The notes under the pieces: generated by a model
Told to the model about the DNA's origin: nothing
The model's database searches: none
Seen by the model: only the letters and a program-made list of their open reading frames with translations
Shown here: in pieces, positions 1-7,567 of the stretch
Numbering within the stretch: the stretch's first letter is position 1
Layout of the letters: every line of letters begins with the position of its first letter
Position numbers and translations under genes: made by a program
Origin: Lachnoclostridium sp. UBA3775
Lineage (GTDB): Bacteria; Bacillota; Clostridia; Lachnospirales; Lachnospiraceae
DNA length: 21,487 nucleotides
Reading direction: 5' to 3'
Assembly (NCBI GenBank): GCA_002369525.1
Contig: DFFN01000147.1
Location: 1 to 21,487, forward strand

Positions 1-537
1 CTCCATAAATCGATGCGTAATTCCGATCCGGACGCAGCGGTTTACTGGCTTGCGAGAATGCTCGAGGCGGGAGAGGATCCGCTCTATGTTGCAAGGCGCG
101 TTGTCCGTTTTGCAAGCGAGGATGTCGGTCTTGCCGATACCAACGCTTTGACTGTCGCGGTAAATGCCTACCAGGCCTGCCATTTCCTCGGAATGCCCGA
201 GTGCAACGTGCATCTTACGGAAGCAGTGATCTATGTATCGCTTGCACCGAAATCAAATGCATGCGAGGTTTCCTACAATGCCGCAAAAGAGGATGCGATA
301 AACGACCTTTCGGAGCCGGTGCCTTTAAACATACGCAATGCTCCGACGAATCTCATGAAAGAGCTTGATTACGGCAAGGGCTATATATATGCCCACGATA
401 CAAAAGAAAAAATGGCAAGAATGCAATGCCTGCCCGACAATCTCGTCGGAAAGGAATATTATCTTCCTGACGGGGAAGGCGCCGAAGCCGCCCTCAAAGC
501 CCGCCTGGAAGAAATAAAAAAATGGAAGAACAATTAA
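1..537 (+). CDS. rarA: RarA/MgsA replication-associated recombination ATPase, C-terminal part (5' end outside window)
   Basis: The reading frame is open from the first base, and the window holds about the last 178 residues of a protein of usually 420-440. The AAA+ core (Walker A and B) lies upstream and is not visible. What is seen is the C-terminal helical oligomerisation region of the RarA/MgsA/WRNIP1 family: the HKSMRNSDPDAAVYWLARML stretch, then RRVVRFASEDVGLAD, and near the end the KMARMQCLPDNLVGKEYYLP type ending. RarA acts at stalled replication forks with SSB and is cytosolic. The first ATG in the window (13) is internal, not a start. The gene ends in a Lys-rich tail and is followed by a palindromic repeat. 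The family call is firm; the upstream domain is inferred. Confidence 0.93.
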   Translation, partial: LHKSMRNSDPDAAVYWLARMLEAGEDPLYVARRVVRFASEDVGLADTNALTVAVNAYQACHFLGMPECNVHLTEAVIYVSLAPKSNACEVSYNAAKEDAINDLSEPVPLNIRNAPTNLMKELDYGKGYIYAHDTKEKMARMQCLPDNLVGKEYYLPDGEGAEAALKARLEEIKKWKNN

Positions 538-540
538 AGT

Positions 541-583
541 CTTCTCCCGGGGGGAAGGTGGTCCGAAGGACCATATGAGGGGT
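541..583. repeat. Degenerate palindromic interspersed-type repeat (two hairpins plus ATGAGGGG tail)
   Basis: Directly after rarA are two adjacent hairpins. CTTCTCCC folds on GGGGGAAG (one G-U pair), then TGGTCC-GAA-GGACCA (559-573), followed by ATATGAGGGG. From memory this order (CTTCTCCC, GGGGAAGGTG, a GNA-looped GC stem, ATGAGGGG) resembles a small palindromic repeat scattered through many Clostridia genomes. Only one copy lies in this window, so the repeat nature rests on that recollection. There is no U-tract after it, so it is a poor intrinsic terminator. Confidence 0.55.
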
Positions 584-635
584 TTAAAAATCCGTCCTGA
601 GGCAATACATAAAAACACGGAGGAGGAATTCTATA

Positions 636-1754
636 ATGATTAACTTAAGTGAAATGTCCAAACTCGGCTTCGGCCTGATGCGCCTGCCACAGAAGAACGA
701 CGAAATCGACCTTGAAAGAGTATGCGACATGGTCGATGCCTACATGAATGCAGGTCTCAACTATTTCGATACCGCCTATGTTTACCATGGCGGAAAATCC
801 GAGGTTGCCGCAAGGGAATGTATCGTAAAGCGTTATCCGAGAGATTCTTTTATGCTTGCTACAAAGCTTCCTGCATGGAGCATCAAAGACTATTCGGACC
901 GCGACAGGATCTTCAATGAGCAGTGCGAAAGAGCAGGTGTTGATTACTTTGATTTCTACCTGCTTCACTCCATCGAGGACGGCTCAAACTACGATACCTA
1001 TGAAAAGTTTGATTGTTTCAACTGGGGAATACAGAAAAAGCAGGAAGGAAAGATAAAACATCTCGGCTTTTCGTTCCACGGAACTCCCGAGCTTCTTGTA
1101 AAAGTACTTGATCTTCATCCCGAGATCGAGTTCGTGCAGATCCAGCTTAACTATCTTGACTGGACTAACCCCATGATCGCTTCGGGTGAGCTCTATAACA
1201 TCCTTCACGAAAGAAATATCCCGATGATCATCATGGAGCCTGTAAAGGGCGGTACTCTTGCAAGCTTAAAGCCGGAGATGGAAAAGAAGCTTAAGGCGGT
1301 TAGACCCGACAAGTCCATCGCATCTTGGGCACTTCGTTATGTCGCAAGCCTTGACGGTGTGATGACGATACTTTCCGGTATGTCAAACGAGGAGCAGATG
1401 ACCGATAACCTTTCAACCTTCACTTCATTTGAAGCTTTGAATGAAGAGGAAAAGAGAGTGCTCGATGAGGTTACCGCGGAAATGCTCAACATCCCTCAGA
1501 TCGGCTGTACCGCCTGCCGCTACTGTACTGACGGATGTCCAATGGAAATCAGGATACCCGATATCTTCCGTCTGATGAATACGATAAGACTCTACAACGA
1601 AGGCTGGAGATCAAAGAATTACTATAACAACATGGTAAACGAAAGCGGAAGAGCAGGCGATTGTATCGAGTGCGGACAGTGCGAGGGTGTTTGTCCTCAG
1701 CATCTGCCGATAATCGAGCTTCTTAAAGAGGCCTCCGAAACACTTGATAACTAG
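636..1754 (+). CDS. Aldo/keto reductase with C-terminal 2[4Fe-4S] ferredoxin domain
   Basis: This 372-residue cytosolic oxidoreductase starts at an ATG 7 bases after AGGAGGAA. Residues about 8-270 are an aldo/keto reductase TIM barrel with the full catalytic tetrad visible: Asp45 and Tyr50 in FDTAYVYHGG, Lys77 in ATKLP, His111 in LLHS. Residues about 285-372 carry two CxxCxxCxxxC clusters (Cys291/294/297/301 and 343/346/349/353), each able to bind a [4Fe-4S] cluster. This fusion is a known subfamily in anaerobes; the natural substrate is generally unknown, and the clusters suggest ferredoxin-linked electron transfer. It stands between rarA and an amino acid importer with its own promoter, so it is probably monocistronic. 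No clear sigma-A promoter was found in the 98-base gap upstream. Confidence 0.93.
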   Translation: MINLSEMSKLGFGLMRLPQKNDEIDLERVCDMVDAYMNAGLNYFDTAYVYHGGKSEVAARECIVKRYPRDSFMLATKLPAWSIKDYSDRDRIFNEQCERAGVDYFDFYLLHSIEDGSNYDTYEKFDCFNWGIQKKQEGKIKHLGFSFHGTPELLVKVLDLHPEIEFVQIQLNYLDWTNPMIASGELYNILHERNIPMIIMEPVKGGTLASLKPEMEKKLKAVRPDKSIASWALRYVASLDGVMTILSGMSNEEQMTDNLSTFTSFEALNEEEKRVLDEVTAEMLNIPQIGCTACRYCTDGCPMEIRIPDIFRLMNTIRLYNEGWRSKNYYNNMVNESGRAGDCIECGQCEGVCPQHLPIIELLKEASETLDN

Positions 1755-1783
1755 GTAAAAAGCTCAAAGCGCATAAATAAGCC

Positions 1784-1812
1784 TTGACTTTTGGTCGGCT
1801 TTATGTGATAAT
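1784..1812 (+). promoter_or_regulatory. Sigma-A promoter for the amino acid ABC operon
   Basis: TTGACT (1784-1789), a 17-base spacer and GATAAT (1807-1812). The predicted start near 1819 leaves a leader of about 90 bases that contains the hairpin at 1833-1866. No better promoter lies between that hairpin and the permease start. Confidence 0.7.
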
Positions 1813-1832
1813 ACGTAAAGTGTTTTTAATGG

Positions 1833-1866
1833 GAAGCACACTTTTTGTGTGCTTCTTTCAGTTTTT
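1833..1866 (+). terminator. Intrinsic terminator or attenuator in the ABC operon leader
   Basis: A perfect 9-bp stem, GAAGCACAC (1833-1841) with GTGTGCTTC (1847-1855), has a TTTTT loop and is followed by TTTCAGTTTTT. It can end transcripts of the aldo/keto reductase gene, but it also lies downstream of the promoter at 1784-1812. AAAGTGT (1817-1823) is complementary to ACACTTT (1838-1844) inside the hairpin, so an alternative fold could compete with it. Confidence 0.75.
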
Positions 1867-1907
1867 GATATTAAAAGTTTTTAGAAGTATACAACAAAGG
1901 ATTTAAA

Positions 1908-2603
1908 ATGCCGGCATTAACTACAATTTTAAGCTTACAATCCGACTTTGAAAAGTGCTTCATCAGGGAAGACCGATACAAGCTGTTCCTTGAAGGAATA
2001 GGCGTAACGATAAAGATTTCGCTGCTTGCCGTATTTTTAGGCATAATAATCGGTTTCATAATCGCGATATGCAATCTTTCAAAGCTCAGGCTGTTAAGGA
2101 TAATCGGAAAAATCTATACGGACATAATCCGCGGAACCCCTTCCGTCACTCAGCTGATGATCATATATTTCGTAATATTTGCATCGGTGGATATCGAAAA
2201 GTGGATTATAGCGGCCATCGCGTTTTCAATCAACTCCGGTGCCTATGTGTCGGAGGTTATACGTGCGGGTATCCTTTCCGTCGACAAAGGGCAGACCGAA
2301 GCAGGAAGATCTCTCGGCCTTTCCGGCAGACAGACTATGTTTTCAATCGTTGTGCCCCAGGCCATGAAAAATATCTTTCCCGCACTCGGTAACGAATTCA
2401 TTACTTTGATAAAGGAAACCGCCATCGTGGGCTATGTCGGACTGATGGACATACAGAAGGCCGGAGACTTCGTAAAGAGCGCGACCTATGAACCATTTAT
2501 GCCCCTGGTCGGAACGGCTGTCATTTACTTTGTTATGATCAAGATACTGACCCTCATTCTCGGCATTTTCGAGAAGAAGCTCAGAAAGTCCGATCAGAGA
2601 TAA
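1908..2603 (+). CDS. Polar amino acid ABC transporter permease
   Basis: This 231-residue inner-membrane protein belongs to the His/Glu/Gln/Arg/opine (HisM/GlnP-type) permease family. About five membrane segments are visible, beginning near residues 25-50 (GVTIKISLLAVFLGIIIGF). The coupling (EAA) loop that docks on the ATPase is seen as EAGRSLGLSGRQTMFSIVVP around residues 130-150, followed by the family-typical FPALGNEFITLIKETA. The ATG has AAAGGA six bases upstream. It is first of three importer genes; the ATPase starts 27 bases downstream. A single permease gene implies a homodimer. Substrate cannot be read from sequence; cystine, glutamine or basic amino acids are all possible. Confidence 0.93.
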   Translation: MPALTTILSLQSDFEKCFIREDRYKLFLEGIGVTIKISLLAVFLGIIIGFIIAICNLSKLRLLRIIGKIYTDIIRGTPSVTQLMIIYFVIFASVDIEKWIIAAIAFSINSGAYVSEVIRAGILSVDKGQTEAGRSLGLSGRQTMFSIVVPQAMKNIFPALGNEFITLIKETAIVGYVGLMDIQKAGDFVKSATYEPFMPLVGTAVIYFVMIKILTLILGIFEKKLRKSDQR

Positions 2604-2630
2604 ACGCAACGATTTTTTAAAGGTAAGCAT

Positions 2631-3368
2631 ATGATACAGGTAAAGAATTTACATAAAAATTTCGGCAAACTTGAGGTGCTTAAGGATGTAAATGAGCATA
2701 TCGAGGACGGGGAGGTAGTGGTTGTGATCGGTCCTTCCGGCTCAGGAAAGAGTACTTTCCTGCGCTGCCTTAACCTGCTTGAAACTCCAGATTCCGGTGA
2801 AATATGGGTTGACGGTGAGCTGATAAACGCCAAGAACGTTGACGTCAATAAGGTTAGGGCGAAGATGGGCATGGTTTTCCAGCACTTCAATCTTTTCCCC
2901 CATCTGACCGTTATGCAGAACATAACCCTTGCCCCTGTAAAGCTTGGCAAAATGAACAAAGAACAGGCAATAAAAAAAGGCAGGGAGCTTTTAAAGACAG
3001 TGGGACTTCTTGACAAGGAAAATTCCTATCCGGCCCAGCTTTCCGGCGGTCAGAAGCAGCGTATCGCGATTGCGCGTTCGCTCGCGATGGAGCCCGAGAT
3101 CATGCTGTTTGACGAGCCAACCTCGGCGCTTGATCCCGAGATGGTAGGCGAGGTTCTCGACGTAATGAAAAATCTCGCAAAGTCCGGAATGACAATGGTT
3201 GTTGTAACCCATGAAATGAGCTTTGCAAGGGAAGTCGGAACAAGAATACTGTTCATGGACGGCGGAAATGTGATCGAGAGGGGAACTCCCGATGAGATAT
3301 TCGACAACCCGAAAAATGACAGGACAAGGCTTTTCTTAAGCGCTATAAAGCTGAGCAGGCTGAAATAG
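2631..3368 (+). CDS. Polar amino acid ABC transporter ATP-binding protein (GlnQ/HisP type)
   Basis: This 245-residue ATPase energises the importer and sits on the cytoplasmic face as a dimer. All nucleotide-binding motifs are intact: Walker A GPSGSGKST at residues 34-42, Q-loop FQHFNLFPH, signature LSGGQKQRIAIARSLA, Walker B IMLFDEPTSALDPE and H-loop VVVTHEMSFA. The length is typical for the family (about 240). The residues before Walker A read DVNEHIEDGE, slightly unlike the more usual hydrophobic strand there, but nothing suggests loss of function. It lies between permease and binding protein in one operon. Confidence 0.95.
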   Translation: MIQVKNLHKNFGKLEVLKDVNEHIEDGEVVVVIGPSGSGKSTFLRCLNLLETPDSGEIWVDGELINAKNVDVNKVRAKMGMVFQHFNLFPHLTVMQNITLAPVKLGKMNKEQAIKKGRELLKTVGLLDKENSYPAQLSGGQKQRIAIARSLAMEPEIMLFDEPTSALDPEMVGEVLDVMKNLAKSGMTMVVVTHEMSFAREVGTRILFMDGGNVIERGTPDEIFDNPKNDRTRLFLSAIKLSRLK

Positions 3369-3386
3369 GAAAGAAAAACGATAGTA

Positions 3387-3402
3387 AAGCCGGAAACGGC
3401 TT
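3387..3402 (+). other. Intercistronic hairpin with GAAA tetraloop
   Basis: AAGCCG and CGGCTT form a 6-bp stem closed by a GAAA loop, in the 67-base gap between the ATPase and the binding-protein gene. No U-tract follows, so it is unlikely to be an efficient terminator. Such stems can protect or set the ends of mRNA segments, which would suit a binding protein needed in excess; that role is inferred. Confidence 0.5.
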
Positions 3403-3435
3403 CTATAATAATATATTTCGTGAAGGAGAGTAATC

Positions 3436-4221
3436 ATGAAAAAATTCAGTAAGATTGTTGTAATGTTAATGGTTCTTGCGCTTTGTGTGGCAGCAGGAGG
3501 CTGCGGAAAAAAGGACAAGGAAAAGAAGATAAAATTCGGAACAAATGCAGAGTTCCCTCCTTTTGAGTATACTGCGGCAAAGGGACTTATCGATAAATAT
3601 GACGGTATTGATATTGCAATTGCCAAACAGATCGGTGACGATCTTGACAAAGAAACTGCCATTGAGAACATGGAATTCGATTCGCTTCTCGTTGCTCTTA
3701 AAAACGGACAGGTTGATGCAGTAATCGCCGGCATGACCGTTACCGATGAAAGAAAGGAAGAAGTTGATTTCTCAAAGCCTTACTATACGGCAGTTCAGGT
3801 AATGATCGTTAAGGAAGATTCCGAGATAACAAAGGCTGCAGATATGGCTGACAAGAAGATCGCCGTAATCCAGGGTTACACCGGAGAGACCTGCGTAAAA
3901 GACCTCGGATTCAAGTATGAAGCATTCAAGAAGGGTACAGAGACCATCCTTGAGCTTAAAAACGGAAAATGCGATGTAGTTGTTCTTGATTCAGTAACCG
4001 CAAAGCAGTATGTTGCAGACAACGAGGGCCTTAAGATCGTTACCGATTCCGAGGCTTTTGAAGAAGAACAGTATGCTATTGCCGTAAAGAAAGGCAACAA
4101 GGAGCTTCTCGATAAGATCAACGAGTCGATCGACAAGATGATCAAGGACGGAACCATCGATAAATTTGGCGGCAAGTACACCGAAGCAGCAGAAGAGCCT
4201 GCGGAAGAATCAGCAAAATAA
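3436..4221 (+). CDS. Amino acid ABC transporter substrate-binding lipoprotein (SBP_bac_3 family)
   Basis: This 261-residue extracellular binding protein has a lipoprotein signal peptide: MKK, a hydrophobic core, then a lipobox-like AAGGC with Cys23 as the anchored residue, followed by a Lys-rich linker. The mature part shows the type 3 family pattern: KIKFGTNAEFPPFEY, GIDIAIAKQIGDDL, NMEFDSLLVALKNGQVDAVIAGMT, then DFSKPYYTAVQVMIV and IAVIQGYTGE at the second domain. It ends with an Ala/Glu-rich tail. The RBS is GAAGGAGAG. It is the last importer gene, and the symporter-type gene follows after 14 bases, so the four genes are probably co-transcribed. Confidence 0.94.
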   Translation: MKKFSKIVVMLMVLALCVAAGGCGKKDKEKKIKFGTNAEFPPFEYTAAKGLIDKYDGIDIAIAKQIGDDLDKETAIENMEFDSLLVALKNGQVDAVIAGMTVTDERKEEVDFSKPYYTAVQVMIVKEDSEITKAADMADKKIAVIQGYTGETCVKDLGFKYEAFKKGTETILELKNGKCDVVVLDSVTAKQYVADNEGLKIVTDSEAFEEEQYAIAVKKGNKELLDKINESIDKMIKDGTIDKFGGKYTEAAEEPAEESAK

Positions 4222-4235
4222 CAGGAAATTGAAGT

Positions 4236-5630
4236 ATGGAAGATAAAAAAAGAGGCTCTTTCGGAGGATCGCTGGGCTTTGTCCTAGCGGCTGCCGGAAG
4301 CGCTGTCGGACTCGGTAATATATGGCGTTTCCCTTACCTTGCGGCTAAGGACGGGGGCGGTGTCTTTCTTGTTACATATCTTGTACTGGCACTGACCTTC
4401 GGTTTTACGCTTTTAACGGCGGAAATAACCATAGGAAGAAAAACCAAGCAGAGTCCGCTTACGGCCTATAAAAAACTAAGCAAGAAATTCGGCTGGCTGG
4501 GAATAATCGCCTGTATCGTACCGTTTATGATCATGCCTTACTATTGTGCGATAGGCGGATGGGTACTTAAGTATTTTATCGCTTTTGTCACCGGACACGG
4601 CGAAGATGCGGCAAAGGACGGCTATTTCGGCGAATTTATCTCGTCAAAGGCAGAGCCTGTTGTTCTGACTCTGATTTTCCTCGGCATATGTGCATTCATC
4701 GTATTCAGAGGAGTAAGCGCGGGCATTGAAAAATCATCAAGAATACTGATGCCGATTCTTTTGCTTCTGGTTGTCGGTATTGCAATCTTTTCGCTTACCT
4801 TAAGCCACACCGGAGACGACGGAAAGACAGTTACCGGGCTTAGCGGATTAAAGGCATATGTCGTGCCGGATTTCAAGGGTCTGAAATTGGGAAAATTCTT
4901 TGAAATACTGACGGATGCTCTCGGACAGCTGTTTTATTCGCTGAGCATTGCAATGGGTATCATGATAGCCTACGGCTCCTATGTGCCGGATGATGCAAAT
5001 CTTTCAAAATCGGTCAACCAGATTGAATTTTTTGATACGTTGATCGCATTTCTTGCCGGTGTAATGGTAATTCCCGCGATCTATGTTTTCCAGGGCAGAG
5101 CAGGAATGGAAGCAAGCGGACCTTCTCTTATGTTTGTTTCGCTTCCCAAGGTATTCATGAAAATGGGCGCAGTCGGTAACATAATCGGCACCCTTTTCTT
5201 TGCCATGGTACTTTTCGCGGCCGTTACAAGTGCCGTTTCGATACTTGAAGCCGTTGTGTCAAGCATTATCGATCAGTTCGGTATCGACCGTAAGAAATCA
5301 ACACTTATCGAGACCGTTGCAGCCGGAATAATCGGTGTTATCGTTTGCCTGGGATACAACGTTTTCAAGTTTGAGATCAAGCTGCCGAACGGAAGTGTTG
5401 CTCAGATACTCGATATCCTTGACTATATCAGCAATTATATTCTGATGCCGGTTGTTGCGATTGTTACCTGTATACTTATCGGCTGGGTACTCGGGCCTAA
5501 GGTTTCGATTGACGAAGTAACTAAAAACGGTGAGAAATTCCATAGGAAAGCGGTTTTCATCGTAATGATCAAATTCATTGCCCCGACCTTGCTTTCGGTG
5601 CTTCTGCTGATGTCGCTCGGAATCATCTGA
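4236..5630 (+). CDS. Sodium-dependent transporter of the neurotransmitter:sodium symporter (NSS/LeuT) family
   Basis: This 464-residue integral membrane protein has about 11-12 hydrophobic segments. The first helix carries the NSS signature GSAVGLGNIWRFPYLAAKDGG (residues 21-41), including the unwound region and the Asn28 expected at a sodium site. Known bacterial relatives (LeuT, TnaT, MhsT) move amino acids with sodium. It starts 14 bases after the binding-protein stop with AGGAAA upstream, so the operon would combine an ATP-driven and a sodium-driven amino acid carrier. No clear terminator follows; only an AT-rich inverted repeat (5635-5660) lies after the stop. The substrate is unknown. 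Confidence 0.93.
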   Translation: MEDKKRGSFGGSLGFVLAAAGSAVGLGNIWRFPYLAAKDGGGVFLVTYLVLALTFGFTLLTAEITIGRKTKQSPLTAYKKLSKKFGWLGIIACIVPFMIMPYYCAIGGWVLKYFIAFVTGHGEDAAKDGYFGEFISSKAEPVVLTLIFLGICAFIVFRGVSAGIEKSSRILMPILLLLVVGIAIFSLTLSHTGDDGKTVTGLSGLKAYVVPDFKGLKLGKFFEILTDALGQLFYSLSIAMGIMIAYGSYVPDDANLSKSVNQIEFFDTLIAFLAGVMVIPAIYVFQGRAGMEASGPSLMFVSLPKVFMKMGAVGNIIGTLFFAMVLFAAVTSAVSILEAVVSSIIDQFGIDRKKSTLIETVAAGIIGVIVCLGYNVFKFEIKLPNGSVAQILDILDYISNYILMPVVAIVTCILIGWVLGPKVSIDEVTKNGEKFHRKAVFIVMIKFIAPTLLSVLLLMSLGII

Positions 5631-5669
5631 GCGTATTAATAAATTTCCGTAATTATTAATTTACAATAA

Positions 5670-5698
5670 TTGACATTTACGCAATGAAATGATAAAAT
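5670..5698 (+). promoter_or_regulatory. Sigma-A promoter for dapA-dapB
   Basis: TTGACA (5670-5675), 17 bases, TAAAAT (5693-5698). The predicted start near 5705 gives a leader of about 60 bases, too short to contain a lysine riboswitch. Confidence 0.8.
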
Positions 5699-5711
5699 AT
5701 TACAGATAAAG

Positions 5712-5728
5712 ACATTGCATGGCAATGT
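5712..5728. promoter_or_regulatory. Palindrome in the dapA leader, possible operator or hairpin
   Basis: ACATTGC-ATG-GCAATGT is a perfect 7-bp inverted repeat with a 3-base centre, just downstream of the predicted dapA transcription start. The position suits a repressor site or a 5' stabilising stem. No known motif was recognised. Confidence 0.4.
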
Positions 5729-5765
5729 ATGTATTAAACAATAAACTCATCAGGAGGATACATAT

Positions 5766-6650
5766 ATGTCGATATTTACCGGAGCTGCGTCAGCTATCGT
5801 TACACCCATGAAAGCTGATGGAAGCGTTAATTTTGAAGCGTTCGGAAGACATCTTGAGGATCAGATCGCAAAAGGAATAGATGCCATCGTCGTATGCGGT
5901 ACAACAGGAGAGGCATCCACGCTTACCCATGAAGAGCATCTCGATACAATAAAGTACTGCGTGGAAAAAGTTGCAAAGAGAGTTCCCGTTATCGCAGGAA
6001 CAGGTTCAAATTGCACCGAAACAGCAATCTATCTTTCTCAGGAAGCAGAAAAGATAGGCGCAGATGCGGTACTTCTTGTTACGCCTTACTACAATAAGGC
6101 AACCCAGAACGGTCTGTATGCTCATTTTAAGAAAATTGCCGATTCCATAAAGATTCCGGTTGTGCTTTACAATATTCCCGGAAGAACAGGCTGCAAGATG
6201 AATCCGGAGACCATAGCAAGACTTTACAAAGAGGTTGATAACATTGTTGCCGTTAAGGAAGCGACCGGTGACATTTCCAACGTTGCAAAGATCGCACAGC
6301 TTACGGACGGTAAGATTGATATTTATTCCGGAAATGACGATCAGATCGTGCCCATCCTTTCGCTTGGCGGAAAGGGAGTTATCTCGGTACTTTCAAACAT
6401 TGCACCGAAGGAAACACATGACATCGTTGCAAAATTCCTTGCGGGAGACACCAAAGGATCGCTTGATCTTCAGCTTAAGTATCTTCCCCTCATAAATGCG
6501 CTGTTCTGCGAGGTTAACCCTATTCCGGTAAAGAAGGCTCTTAATCTGATGGGCTATGAGGCAGGTCCTCTTCGCATGCCTCTTACCGAGATGGAAGATG
6601 TAAATGCCGCAAAGCTTGAAGCAGAAATGAAGAAAGCCGGACTTTTGTAA
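5766..6650 (+). CDS. dapA: 4-hydroxy-tetrahydrodipicolinate synthase
   Basis: This 294-residue TIM-barrel aldolase condenses pyruvate with aspartate semialdehyde, the first committed step to diaminopimelate and lysine. The Schiff-base lysine is Lys164 in VAVKEATGD. The proton relay is visible as Thr46-Thr47 (CGTTGEAST) and Tyr135 (LYNIPGRTG). The length equals the family norm. AGGAGG lies 8 bases before the ATG. It has its own promoter and forms an operon with dapB 55 bases downstream. The first step gene (aspartokinase) and later dap genes are not in the window. Confidence 0.97.
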   Translation: MSIFTGAASAIVTPMKADGSVNFEAFGRHLEDQIAKGIDAIVVCGTTGEASTLTHEEHLDTIKYCVEKVAKRVPVIAGTGSNCTETAIYLSQEAEKIGADAVLLVTPYYNKATQNGLYAHFKKIADSIKIPVVLYNIPGRTGCKMNPETIARLYKEVDNIVAVKEATGDISNVAKIAQLTDGKIDIYSGNDDQIVPILSLGGKGVISVLSNIAPKETHDIVAKFLAGDTKGSLDLQLKYLPLINALFCEVNPIPVKKALNLMGYEAGPLRMPLTEMEDVNAAKLEAEMKKAGLL

Positions 6651-6663
6651 TGATCATTATTCG

Positions 6664-6682
6664 GGGCGGTAAATAACCGCCC
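6664..6682 (+). other. Intercistronic GC hairpin between dapA and dapB
   Basis: GGGCGGT and ACCGCCC form a 7-bp perfect stem with loop AAATA. It is followed by TGTATTCATATTT, not a true U-tract, so it may be a weak terminator or a processing/stability element that tunes dapB relative to dapA. Confidence 0.5.
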
Positions 6683-6705
6683 TGTATTCATATTTGGAGG
6701 TTTAA

Positions 6706-7458
6706 ATGGTTAAGATAATTATGAGCGGCTGCTGCGGACATATGGGCAGCGTGATTACTGACATAGTTTCAAAAGATAATGAGTGTGAGATAGTTGCCGG
6801 TGTCGATCCCTTTGATAACGGCAAAATGCCGTACCCTGTTTTCTCAAATATCAAAGCTGTTGATGTTGAGGCGGACGTAGTGATCGATTTCTCATCGCCA
6901 AAGGCTCTTGACGATCTGCTTGCGGTTTCCGAGGAAAAGAAGCTTCCCGTTGTTCTTTGCTCAACAGGCTATACAAAAGAACAGTTTGATCAGATTAATG
7001 AGGCATCAAAGAGATGTACACTGCTTCGTTCGGCAAACATGTCACTCGGAATCAATACGATAATCAAGCTGCTGAAGGTTGCAACAGAGGTTTTTGCAAA
7101 GGACTATGATATTGAAATTGTTGAAAAGCACCACAGGCTGAAAAAGGATGCTCCGAGCGGTACGGCACTTGCTCTTGCAGATGCGATCAACGAAGTGCTT
7201 AACAATGAGTATGAATATGTCTATGACCGTTCACAAAGAAGCGAGATGAGACCAGATAAGGAAATCGGTATCTCGGCAGTAAGAGGCGGAACAATAGTGG
7301 GAGAGCATGAGGTGATCTTCGCAGGCCGTGACGAGGTGATCGAGATCAAGCATACCGCATATTCTAAGGCTCTTTTCGGAAACGGTGCAGTAAAGGCAGC
7401 AAAGTTCCTTGCAGGCAAGCCTGCAGGCATGTATAACATGCAGGATGTAATCGGATGA
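6706..7458 (+). CDS. dapB: 4-hydroxy-tetrahydrodipicolinate reductase
   Basis: This 250-residue NAD(P)H-dependent enzyme acts directly after DapA. The N-terminal dinucleotide-binding glycines are seen at Gly8, Gly11 and Gly14, with an unusual CCGHMG in place of the common AxGRMG. The catalytic signature E-KHHRLKKDAPSGTA is intact, with His142-His143 and Lys146 matching the E. coli HHRHK residues. The C-terminal half carries the RGGTIVGEHEVIFAG segment typical of the family. The RBS is GGAGG. The gene ends at a strong bidirectional terminator. Confidence 0.97.
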   Translation: MVKIIMSGCCGHMGSVITDIVSKDNECEIVAGVDPFDNGKMPYPVFSNIKAVDVEADVVIDFSSPKALDDLLAVSEEKKLPVVLCSTGYTKEQFDQINEASKRCTLLRSANMSLGINTIIKLLKVATEVFAKDYDIEIVEKHHRLKKDAPSGTALALADAINEVLNNEYEYVYDRSQRSEMRPDKEIGISAVRGGTIVGEHEVIFAGRDEVIEIKHTAYSKALFGNGAVKAAKFLAGKPAGMYNMQDVIG

Positions 7459-7488
7459 TAAGTGCTGAAATCATATTTTGAAAAAGAA

Positions 7489-7534
7489 AGCCCGCAGACT
7501 TGAGCTTGAGTCTCTGAGTCTGCGGGCTCTTTTG
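7489..7534. terminator. Bidirectional intrinsic terminator between dapB and the convergent lipoprotein gene
   Basis: A perfect 12-bp stem pairs AGCCCGCAGACT (7489-7500) with AGTCTGCGGGCT (7517-7528). CTTTTGG follows on the plus strand; on the minus strand the stem is followed by TTCTTTTTC. The stop codons of the two convergent genes flank it. Confidence 0.9.
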
Positions 7535-7567
7535 GTATGTGATAAAGGATAAGTTGGAATTGCCGCA

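Noticed and set aside
1865..1893. TTGATA-17-TATACA as the importer promoter
   Set aside because: Its start would fall inside the ribosome binding site of the permease; the promoter at 1784-1812 is better.
5635..5660. Inverted repeat ATTAATAA / TTATTAAT after the NSS transporter as a terminator
   Set aside because: The stem is purely A/T with a 10-base loop and there is no U-tract, so termination is doubtful.
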